From Deltaproteobacteria bacterium (GTDB taxonomy: Bacteria; SAR324; NAC60-12), in contig DPLM01000018.1 in the NCBI GenBank assembly GCA_003541985.1, positions 1 to 9,036 of the forward strand: a stretch of DNA of 9,036 nt, given 5' to 3'. Position numbers and translations under genes: made by a program. The notes under the pieces were generated by a model that was not told the origin of the DNA, did no database searches, and worked only from the letters and a program-made list of their open reading frames with translations. How positions within the stretch are numbered: position 1 is the first letter of the stretch; each line of letters begins with the position of its first letter. Positions 1 to 7,574 of the stretch are shown piece by piece.

Positions 1-1016
1 CAAATCACTCAAGCATCCACCTACTACGGGAAGAAGTTGAGAATCTTGGCAAGCTGTTGGATTGCTATGCCGCAGTTCTCGTGGCCACTGGCCCACTGAC
101 CTCTGATGCACTGAGTGAATCACTGCAGCAGTTGATCGGAATTGGACATCTCTCCTTCTACGATGCAATTGCCCCAGTAGTAACAACTGAATCCATCAAC
201 TCTCAATTGGCTTTTCGGGCATCCCGCTATGGCAAGGGAGAGGCTGATTACCTCAACTGTCCCTTCTCTCAGTCACAGTATGAGGATTTTGTGGCCGCCA
301 TCCTAGTAGCAGACAAGGTGCCGATGCATCAGTTTGAAGACATACGACCCTTCGAGGGCTGTCTGCCGATTGAAATAATGGCCAAGCGAGGTCTCGACAC
401 CCTGCGCTTTGGCCCACTGAAGCCAGTAGGGCTACCCCACCCAGAAACTGGAGAGCAGTTTCACGCCGTTGTTCAATTACGCCAGGAAAATGCACTAGGG
501 ACCCTCTACAATCTGGTTGGCTTTCAAACAAAAATGACCTGGACCGCACAACAACAAATTTTTCGTACGATTCCAGGGTTGGAGGAAGCTGAATTTGTTC
601 GCCTAGGTTCGATTCACCGCAATACCTTCCTGAACAGTCCCAAATTACTGACCAGCCGGCTGCAGTTGCGGCAAGAGCCTAGGCTATTCTTTGCAGGTCA
701 GTTGACGGGAGTAGAGGGTTATACCGAATCAACTTCGATGGGATTGGCTGCAGCTTATTTCCTACACTACGAACTTCAGGGAAACCCACTCCCAGAATTG
801 CCCAGCACCACGATGATGGGAGGCTTGATTCATTATCTAACCACCACAGATCCCAAGCAATTCCAACCAATGAACGCTAATTTTGGCCTGCTAGAGCCTC
901 CAAAGCAGCGCATTCCCAAGCCCCAGCGTAAAGCATGGCTTGCTGAACGAGCTATGAGAGAGCTGCAGCAGTGGCGAGAGTCCTGTAAACTTACGACCTC
1001 GTTGAATACCTTATGA
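1..1016 (+). CDS. trmFO: TrmFO, folate-dependent tRNA (uracil-54-C5)-methyltransferase, 5' partial
   Basis: TrmFO makes ribothymidine at position 54 of the tRNA T-loop, using methylenetetrahydrofolate as carbon donor and FADH2 as reductant; it is a cytosolic flavoprotein. The reading frame is open from base 3, so the gene enters from outside the window. About 337 residues are present, while the family has roughly 440, so about 100 N-terminal residues with the GxGxxG FAD motif are missing. Visible family blocks are ATGPLTSDAL, FYDAIAPVV, ASRYGKGEADYLNCP, FEGCLPIE, DTLRFGPLKPVGL, VVQLRQENALGTLYNLVGFQT, FFAGQLTGVEGYTES and FQPMNANFGLL. The cysteine of FEGCLPIE (codon at 360-362) matches the catalytic Cys226 region of the Bacillus enzyme. 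A TTG at 57 is only an internal codon, not the start. The stop overlaps the uppP start by four bases, suggesting translational coupling. Identity is secure. Confidence 0.96.
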   Translation, partial: NHSSIHLLREEVENLGKLLDCYAAVLVATGPLTSDALSESLQQLIGIGHLSFYDAIAPVVTTESINSQLAFRASRYGKGEADYLNCPFSQSQYEDFVAAILVADKVPMHQFEDIRPFEGCLPIEIMAKRGLDTLRFGPLKPVGLPHPETGEQFHAVVQLRQENALGTLYNLVGFQTKMTWTAQQQIFRTIPGLEEAEFVRLGSIHRNTFLNSPKLLTSRLQLRQEPRLFFAGQLTGVEGYTESTSMGLAAAYFLHYELQGNPLPELPSTTMMGGLIHYLTTTDPKQFQPMNANFGLLEPPKQRIPKPQRKAWLAERAMRELQQWRESCKLTTSLNTL

Positions 1017-1819
1017 CTTGGTTGGAAGCCTCGATTTTAGGGCTGGTGCAAGGACTGACAGAATTTTTACCAATCAGCAGCACTGCCCACTTACGGATTG
1101 TGCCAGAACTGCTAGGCTGGGCCGATCCTGGTGCGGCCTTCTCAGCAGTGATCCAGCTTGGAACCCTACTAGCTGTCTTGCTGTACTTCCGCAAAGACGT
1201 ACTGGAGTTGATCACTGCCGCTTTGCGGAGTCTTTGGAATCGAAACATGATGGAGACTCCTAGCTCCCGTCTTGCTTGGGCGATTGCCGTTGGGAATCTA
1301 CCAATCGTTGTGTTGGGGTTGGGCTTCAAGGATTTTATCGAAACAGATGCCCGGAGCCTCTGGATCATTGGAGGAGCTCTGATTCTACTTGGCCTGGGAC
1401 TCTATGCCGCAGAGCACTTCGCTTCTGGCAGTCGCGATGCCAGTCAGCTGAGCTTTCGACAAATTCAATGGATCGGACTGTTTCAGGCCTTGGCCTTGAT
1501 CCCGGGTTGCTCCCGCTCTGGCTCAACCATCATGGGAGGTCTGCTCATGGGCATGGATCGAGCAGAGGCAGCTCGGTTTTCTTTTCTGCTAGGCTTACCT
1601 GCCATCCTGGGAAGTGGGCTTTTTCAACTCAAGGCTCTTGCGGAGACAGGGTTGGGAGAATCTGGACTTTTCAATATCGGTCTCGGCGTATTCTTCGCAT
1701 TTCTGAGTGGCTATCTGTCTATTGAATTCCTGCTGCGCTTTCTGCGGCACTATGGCACTCTGCTGTTTGTAATCTATCGTATCTTGTTAGGAGCAGTGGT
1801 TCTGTTTCTGGCTGTCTGA
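1013..1819 (+). CDS. uppP: Undecaprenyl-diphosphatase UppP (BacA family)
   Basis: UppP is an inner-membrane phosphatase that converts undecaprenyl diphosphate to the monophosphate, recycling the lipid carrier for peptidoglycan and other surface polymers; overproduction is known to give bacitracin resistance. The 268-residue length is normal (E. coli 273). The N-terminal block GLVQGLTEFLPISSTAH (residues 10-26) holds the (E/Q)xxxE motif, and PGCSRSGST (164-172) is the second catalytic motif with Arg168. Several hydrophobic segments follow, including residues from about 175 to the C-terminus. The ATG start overlaps the trmFO stop as ATGA, which fixes the start. The likely operon continues into the small lipoprotein gene 12 bases downstream. 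Nothing is missing or unusual in the protein. Confidence 0.97.
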   Translation: MTWLEASILGLVQGLTEFLPISSTAHLRIVPELLGWADPGAAFSAVIQLGTLLAVLLYFRKDVLELITAALRSLWNRNMMETPSSRLAWAIAVGNLPIVVLGLGFKDFIETDARSLWIIGGALILLGLGLYAAEHFASGSRDASQLSFRQIQWIGLFQALALIPGCSRSGSTIMGGLLMGMDRAEAARFSFLLGLPAILGSGLFQLKALAETGLGESGLFNIGLGVFFAFLSGYLSIEFLLRFLRHYGTLLFVIYRILLGAVVLFLAV

Positions 1820-1831
1820 GAGAGAATACCT

Positions 1832-2035
1832 ATGTCCCTCATGCGTCTGCTGTTGTTGGGCCTGACTCTGGGTGCCTGCACGACCTTTAATCAGGAAAAC
1901 TATGCGGAGTGTCTACCTTTGGTCGAAATGGATCGCCAGACAGCTCGAGCACAGAAAGATTACAGCTACGAGGCTGTTCATTTTAGTTACTGCCGCGCCC
2001 CTGCTCGCTACAAGAATCAGTTGGAGGAGAAGTAG
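1832..2035 (+). CDS. Small putative lipoprotein, 67 residues, unknown function
   Basis: I do not recognise the family. The first 15 residues form a short lipoprotein signal: one Arg, a leucine-rich core (LLLLGLTLGA) and a lipobox LGAC, with Cys16 as the predicted lipidated residue. Residue +2 is Thr, not Asp, so by the usual Lol rule the protein would go to the outer membrane. The mature part is only about 52 residues, polar and charged, with two further cysteines (27 and 54) that could form a disulfide, and aromatic residues around YSYEAVHFSYC. GAGAGA lies 7 bases before the ATG at 1832; the ATG at 1841 (Met4) is an alternative start. It sits 12 bases after uppP and is probably cotranscribed. 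A longer overlapping frame at 1872-2075 lacks these features and is taken as a shadow. Confidence 0.7.
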   Translation: MSLMRLLLLGLTLGACTTFNQENYAECLPLVEMDRQTARAQKDYSYEAVHFSYCRAPARYKNQLEEK

Positions 2036-2267
2036 AAAATGGCATCACTTGTGGAATAATCTATTTGCCCTTTGAAACCTGATTTGTTAAATTATTTGAA
2101 TAGTAGAACTTGAGCTAAAGCTGCTTATTTCAGCTGCTCTACTGAAGTCGTTCGCCATTAAAGATGTATGCTTTTGTCAGGCCATTGAGCGAATAAAATC
2201 ACAGTGAATCCGCATGCTGGATTTCAACTGTTTTAGCTCACCTATGAATTTGTTAACAGGAGAATTC
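2036..2267. other. Non-coding gap before the cytochrome gene, with a bulged hairpin
   Basis: This 232-base AT-richer gap separates the trmFO-uppP-lipoprotein group from the cytochrome-azurin pair, so it should carry the promoter of the pair. I could not assign a convincing -35/-10 pair: TTGTCA and TAAAAT occur near 2175-2200 but only about 14 bases apart. The clearest structure is GAGC (2112-2115), bulge TAA, AGCTG (2119-2123), 7-base loop, then CAGCT (2131-2135) and GCTC (2136-2139), which makes a nine-pair stem with one bulge. No T-run follows, so it is not an evident intrinsic terminator. Confidence 0.5.
2258..2263 (+). promoter_or_regulatory. Strong Shine-Dalgarno that decides the cytochrome start
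   Basis: AGGAGA stands 4 bases before the ATG at 2268. The in-frame ATG at 2214 has no such site and would add 18 residues in front of a good signal peptide, so the downstream ATG is preferred. Confidence 0.8.
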
Positions 2268-2909
2268 ATGAAGTTGAAGAACTGGGTTGCCACCGGTGCT
2301 GCGACCATTCTAAGCATAGCTTTGGCACTCAGCACACATGCAGCAGGCGATCCAGCTAAAGGCAGGGCTCTTTACGCGACCTGTGCTTCCTGCCACGGAG
2401 CCAACGGAGAGGGCAACCAAGCTCTAAACGCTCCGGCCATTGCTGGACAGCAGGATTGGTATCTTACCCGACAACTGAAGAATTACCAAGACGGCATCCG
2501 TGGCACCCATTCGAAAGACGTCTACGGCATGCAGATGCGTCCAATGTCTATGGTTGTTTGGGGAGAGACTAAGACAGCGGATATTGTAGCCTACATTACT
2601 AGCCTGCCAGATCCAGAAAACGCATCTGTCACATTAGGTGGTGATCCTACTGTGGGACAAGCTAACTACATGGTTTGCGCTGCCTGCCATGGAGCCAATG
2701 GTGAAGGCAATCAAGCCCTAAATGCTCCAAGAATTGCTGGGCAGTTCGATTGGTACACACATCGACAGCTAATGAACTGGAAAAATGGTGTCCGTGGCAC
2801 CCATCCGAAAGACATGTATGGCATGCAAATGATTGGTATGGCGGCCACACTTGTAGATGAAACTGCTGTCAAAAATATTTCTGCTTACATTGCCAACCTT
2901 GGTAAATAA
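2268..2909 (+). CDS. Di-haem cytochrome c (c4/c553-like), periplasmic, two near-identical haem domains
   Basis: This is a soluble periplasmic electron-transfer protein of 213 residues. A Sec signal (MKLKNWVATGA..., hydrophobic core, THAA) ends near residue 26, before GDPAKG. Two haem-binding CXXCH motifs follow: CASCH (39-43) and CAACH (137-141). Methionines in YGMQMRPM and YGMQMIGM are the likely distal ligands. Each half ends in the usual C-terminal helix (DIVAYITSL, NISAYIANL). The halves are spaced exactly 98 residues apart and share long identical strings, including HGANGEGNQALNAP and YGMQM; by eye about 60% of aligned positions are identical. Length and two-domain layout match cytochrome c4. 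The azurin gene starts 30 bases later, implying cotranscription and a shared redox pathway. The partner oxidase or reductase is not in the window. No gene symbol is assigned because the subfamily is uncertain. Confidence 0.92.
   Translation: MKLKNWVATGAATILSIALALSTHAAGDPAKGRALYATCASCHGANGEGNQALNAPAIAGQQDWYLTRQLKNYQDGIRGTHSKDVYGMQMRPMSMVVWGETKTADIVAYITSLPDPENASVTLGGDPTVGQANYMVCAACHGANGEGNQALNAPRIAGQFDWYTHRQLMNWKNGVRGTHPKDMYGMQMIGMAATLVDETAVKNISAYIANLGK
2346..2909 (+). repeat. Internal tandem duplication of the haem domain
   Basis: The segment beginning GGCGATCC at 2346 is repeated from GGTGATCC at 2640, an offset of 294 bases (98 codons), in register over about 87 codons. DNA is also similar, for example GTGGCACCCAT followed by CGAAAGAC in both copies. 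Many differences are at third codon positions. Confidence 0.88.
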
Positions 2910-2939
2910 GTAAACACATTCTCGTCCATAAAGGTACAC

Positions 2940-3407
2940 ATGCGCTCAATGATAAGAATCAAATTTGTCTTGACGAGCTTGGCTGCACTTCTCGCATGCA
3001 GCACTCTCGTATTCGGTGCAGACTGCCAAGTCAAAGTTACTGGCTCCGATGCGATGCAATATGACGTCAAGAAAATCGAGATAAGCAAAGATTGCGATAA
3101 GTTTACAATAGAGTTGGTTCACGGGGGGCAATTGCCGGCAGCAGCTATGGGCCACAACGTCGTGATAGTCGAGACTGCAAAGATGATGGGAATAGCAACA
3201 ACCATGATCAAAATGGAGAACGGTATAGATAACGGGTTTTTGCCCGAATCCAGCGACATCCTATTTCAGTCAAAAATGGTAGGTGGTGGAGAGTCCACAA
3301 CACTCGAAATCGATCCTACCAAATTGACTAGCGGCACAGCCTACACGTTTTTCTGCTCATTTCCTGGCCACTGGGCGATAATGAAAGGCGATCTAACGGT
3401 CTTGTAA
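2940..3407 (+). CDS. azu: Azurin, periplasmic type 1 copper protein
   Basis: Azurin is a small blue copper protein that shuttles electrons in the periplasm between cytochromes and terminal enzymes. The 155-residue precursor has a signal peptide (MRSMIRIK, then a hydrophobic core) with likely cleavage after VFG at residue 26, giving a mature start ADC as in classical azurins. All copper ligands are visible: Gly71 carbonyl and His72 in MGHN, Cys139 and His144 in FFCSFPGHW, and Met148 in IMKGDL. The conserved disulfide pair is Cys29-Cys52. AAGG lies 5 bases before the ATG at 2940; ATG 2949 is an alternative. An LLAC string at residues 17-20 could act as a poor lipobox, which would give a lipid-anchored form; I favour ordinary secretion. 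The gene follows the di-haem cytochrome by 30 bases, so the two probably exchange electrons. Confidence 0.96.
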   Translation: MRSMIRIKFVLTSLAALLACSTLVFGADCQVKVTGSDAMQYDVKKIEISKDCDKFTIELVHGGQLPAAAMGHNVVIVETAKMMGIATTMIKMENGIDNGFLPESSDILFQSKMVGGGESTTLEIDPTKLTSGTAYTFFCSFPGHWAIMKGDLTVL

Positions 3408-3453
3408 AATTTTTTGTTCTGAAATCGCGAACACAGATACCGAAAAGTGACTT

Positions 3454-3489
3454 CTTTCTCGGAATAAACGTTACCGCTAGACGAGAAAG
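3454..3489. repeat. Inverted repeat, 8-bp arms, 20-base spacer
   Basis: CTTTCTCG (3454-3461) and CGAGAAAG (3482-3489) are perfect reverse complements. The spacer contains AACGTT. It could be an operator-like site or an RNA hairpin with a large loop. No T-run follows. Confidence 0.5.
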
Positions 3490-3524
3490 CCGTCAGCTTC
3501 ACAGCAATTTGAAACAAATTAATC

Positions 3525-3550
3525 TCTGGATCCCTGAAACGGGATCCAGA
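3525..3550. repeat. REP-like palindrome, 10-bp arms, 6-base loop
   Basis: TCTGGATCCC (3525-3534) and GGGATCCAGA (3541-3550) are perfect reverse complements around the loop TGAAAC. The short, GC-rich, intergenic palindrome looks like a dispersed extragenic repeat. A terminator is less likely because no T-run follows on either strand. Confidence 0.7.
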
Positions 3551-3683
3551 CTCCACCACTCAACTATTCTACCCTCCAACAAATCTAATTTTAACGATCC
3601 ACAGACTATTCTAGTCCGTCTACCGCGCTACTATTTCGCATCTTGTTCACCGCTCCATTTCGCTTTCTCTGAAGAGGTTCCAC

Positions 3684-5378
<1,695 letters not shown>

Positions 5379-5391
5379 GCCTGATCTTCAA

Positions 5392-5424
5392 GCAGCTGGA
5401 GGTGTCATCAACTCATCCGGCTGC
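5392..5424 (+). terminator. Possible weak terminator or hairpin after ilvD
   Basis: GCAGCTGGA (5392-5400) can pair with TCCGGCTGC (5416-5424) over nine pairs with one G-U, leaving a 15-base loop. The following ATCTTCTTTC is T-rich but interrupted, so termination would be weak. It lies in the 72-base gap between ilvD and selB. Confidence 0.3.
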
Positions 5425-5450
5425 ATCTTCTTTCGCTCATTCTCCTACAA

Positions 5451-7379
5451 ATGTCTTCCCTACCACACCTCGTGCTGGGAACCAGTGGCCATGTCGATCA
5501 TGGAAAAACCACACTGGTTAAGGCACTGACCGGTATCGATACAGATCGCCTAGCCGAAGAAAAACGCCGAGGGATTACAATTGAGTTGGGCTTTGCCCAT
5601 ATGGAATTGGAAGGTGTTCGGATCGCTTTCGTTGACGTTCCTGGGCACGAGCGCTTTGTTCACAATATGCTAGCTGGAATCAGTGGATTGGATGCGGTGC
5701 TCCTTGCCATTGCGGCAGATGAAGGGGTGATGCCTCAGACTCGAGAGCACCTGCATATCTGCCGACTGTTGGGAGTCCAGCAGGGCCTGCTAGTCCTGAC
5801 TCGGTGTGATAAGGTGGATGATCCAGAAATGCTGAATCTCTGCGTTGATGAGGTGCGTGAGTTAGTAAAAAACACATTCCTGGCTGAGGCACCGCTACTC
5901 CGGACCTCTGCCAAAACCGGCGAAGGTCTGGATGAACTGCGAAACGCTCTGCTGCAGATAGCCTCTGAGAACCACCGTACAAACAGTAAACGTCCCTTTC
6001 GGCTAGATGTGGATCGATCTTTCGGCATCAAGGGATTTGGGACGGTTGTCACAGGAACCGTTCGCAGTGGGAATCTGAAACTGGAAGAGGAAGTATGGCA
6101 ATGGCCACTTCAGCAACCACGGCGTATACGCAGCCTTCAGGTTCATGGAACCCCAATGGAAAAAATCTGGTCTGGTGAAAGAGCTGCACTCAATCTATCC
6201 CAGATTTCTGTCGAAGAAATTCAGCGGGGCGATCAATTGGCAGCCCCTAACTCCTTGCTGACTTCTCACTTGCTCGATGGAGAATTAGAGGTACTGGATG
6301 ATCTACCAGCCCCTTTGCGTCATCGGGAAAGAGTCCAGTTGCATCTTGGCAGTGCGTCGGTTCCTGCGCGCTTAATCTCCTTGGAAGGTATACAGCTGGC
6401 TCCTGGAGAAACTGGACTGGTTCAACTCCGCCTCGAACGAAAATTGAGCAGTCGGCATGGAGATCGATTTTTGATTCGCGGTAGAAGCCCCTTGCGTACT
6501 TTAGGCGGGGGAACGGTGCTTGACGCTGCACCAAACAAATCACGCAGATTGCGGCAGGATCGGGCACAGCGGTTGCGTCAATTGAGTCAGGGCTCACTCC
6601 CTAAACAAATTCAGTCTGCTGCCTGGCTTCAAGGACTTCGTGGGACCAGCCTAGCAGAGTTGGCACTAAGAACCCTTGGATCAGCCAAGGCTCTCCAGAA
6701 AGAGGTCGCCGGACTGCTTAGCCGACAAGTTTTGGTACAGGCAGGCCAGCCTCAAACTATTCTATTCCATCCAGAACATCTGGAACGTGTTGGACGTTTT
6801 GTGCAGCGTCAACTAGAGCAACAACACTTTGAATTTCCTGAGCGTGAGGGACTGCCTATAGCTGCCTTGCAAGGAAAATTACAGCGTATTTTTCCTCTAG
6901 CTGGAGTCAGTGAAGGACTACTGAATTTTTTTGAACGCCAACAACTTTGCAGTCGACGTGGTGAATTCTACGCCTTGCCTAGTCACCAAGCACAGCAGGA
7001 AAAAACAGCCATCACTCAGTTGGAAGCTTTGCTGGAATTACTGAAAGCGGGTGGATTTCAAACATTACGACAAACACAGCTACTAGAACAAGCTGGCTTG
7101 GACGAACAAACAGCTCTTCCCCTGCTCAAGCAGGCAGCTTTTCACAAGCAGTTGGTTCGAGTTGCTGAGGATCTCTGGTACTTGCCTTCACAACTGGAAC
7201 GCTTCCGTGAGCAGTTACAACAGTGGTTTTCTACTCATGCAACGATCAGTGTGATTGAATGCAAGGAGTTGCTACAGACTGGACGCCGGCATGCTCTGGA
7301 GCTTTTAGAGTATGCGGATCGTCAGTATTGGACACGACGGATTGACAATCATCGGGTTCCTGCAAAACTATTGCATTGA
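5451..7379 (+). CDS. selB: Selenocysteine-specific elongation factor SelB
   Basis: SelB is the EF-Tu-like GTPase that brings Sec-tRNA to in-frame UGA codons followed by a SECIS hairpin, so the cell makes selenoproteins. In the 642-residue protein the G domain shows G1 GHVDHGKT (13-20), the G2 region RGITIELGFA (40-49), G3 DVPGHE (62-67), G4 TRCD (117-120) and G5 SAK (153-155). Beta-barrel domains II and III run from about 181 (RPFRLDVDRSFGIKGFGTVV) and 270 to about 358. The rest, to 642, is the helical SelB winged-helix region that binds SECIS RNA, ending in a block typical of the last wing (RRHALELLEYADRQYWTRRI). G4 has Arg where TKxD is usual. No clear Shine-Dalgarno precedes the ATG, but the start gives the normal N-terminus. 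selA, selC and selD are not in the window. Confidence 0.96.
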   Translation: MSSLPHLVLGTSGHVDHGKTTLVKALTGIDTDRLAEEKRRGITIELGFAHMELEGVRIAFVDVPGHERFVHNMLAGISGLDAVLLAIAADEGVMPQTREHLHICRLLGVQQGLLVLTRCDKVDDPEMLNLCVDEVRELVKNTFLAEAPLLRTSAKTGEGLDELRNALLQIASENHRTNSKRPFRLDVDRSFGIKGFGTVVTGTVRSGNLKLEEEVWQWPLQQPRRIRSLQVHGTPMEKIWSGERAALNLSQISVEEIQRGDQLAAPNSLLTSHLLDGELEVLDDLPAPLRHRERVQLHLGSASVPARLISLEGIQLAPGETGLVQLRLERKLSSRHGDRFLIRGRSPLRTLGGGTVLDAAPNKSRRLRQDRAQRLRQLSQGSLPKQIQSAAWLQGLRGTSLAELALRTLGSAKALQKEVAGLLSRQVLVQAGQPQTILFHPEHLERVGRFVQRQLEQQHFEFPEREGLPIAALQGKLQRIFPLAGVSEGLLNFFERQQLCSRRGEFYALPSHQAQQEKTAITQLEALLELLKAGGFQTLRQTQLLEQAGLDEQTALPLLKQAAFHKQLVRVAEDLWYLPSQLERFREQLQQWFSTHATISVIECKELLQTGRRHALELLEYADRQYWTRRIDNHRVPAKLLH

Positions 7380-7411
7380 AGACTCTTTCACGTAAGATCC
7401 ATTATTCTTGT

Positions 7412-7415
7412 GAGG
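7412..7415 (+). promoter_or_regulatory. Ribosome binding site of the small ORF
   Basis: GAGG, in TGTGAGG, lies 6 bases before the ATG at 7422. It is the best reason to treat the short ORF as a gene, because the next gene has no comparable site. Confidence 0.5.
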
Positions 7416-7421
7416 TTTCGT

Positions 7422-7574
7422 ATGCAATGGCTCGCACCCCAGTCTCGCTTTCTGCTCAAAAACTTGTTCAAACGCAACTATGATCATCTGCGACCCAGCG
7501 CACAGAAGACAATCAACTGGACCGTTCTGGGCGTGGATGTCGCGGCTATCTGGTTGCTCCTGTCAATACTATAA
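7422..7574 (+). CDS. Possible small membrane protein, 50 residues
   Basis: I do not recognise a family. The ORF starts 42 bases after selB at an ATG with a good GAGG site and ends at TAA. The product is basic in its first half (MQWLAPQSRFLLKNLFKRNY) and ends in a hydrophobic stretch from Trp33 to Leu50 that could be one membrane segment, interrupted by Asp39. The N-terminus would be cytoplasmic by the positive-inside rule. Its last 38 bases overlap the preferred start of the next gene in another frame, which would allow translational coupling. Residue choice looks more protein-like here than in the overlapping frame. Alternatives are a chance ORF, or a translated leader that controls the downstream gene. 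Confidence 0.45.
   Translation: MQWLAPQSRFLLKNLFKRNYDHLRPSAQKTINWTVLGVDVAAIWLLLSIL

Larger units (their letters stand above)
3408..3683. other. Non-coding gap before ilvD with two inverted repeats
   Basis: This 276-base gap should hold the end of the cytochrome-azurin transcript and the ilvD promoter. It has a T-rich stretch just after the azurin stop, but no hairpin comes before it, so no intrinsic terminator is evident. The two inverted repeats are listed separately. A 60-codon frame (3509-3691) crosses the gap and overlaps the ilvD start, but it has no ribosome site or family resemblance. I see no leader peptide with clustered Ile, Leu and Val codons and no tRNA. Confidence 0.6.

Noticed and set aside
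1872..2075. 67-codon frame overlapping the small lipoprotein
   Set aside because: It has no signal or family features and no good ribosome site; the overlapping frame at 1832 has a lipobox and tight spacing to uppP.
2175..2202. TTGTCA and TAAAAT as a sigma-70 promoter for the cytochrome operon
   Set aside because: The spacing is only about 14 bases, too short for a standard promoter.
3126..3140. Palindrome GGCAATTGCC within azurin
   Set aside because: A 10-base palindrome in coding sequence is expected by chance at this scale.
3408..3440. T-run and TGTTC/GAACA pairing after azurin as a terminator
   Set aside because: The T-run comes before the weak 5-bp stem rather than after it, and the reverse strand does not fit either.
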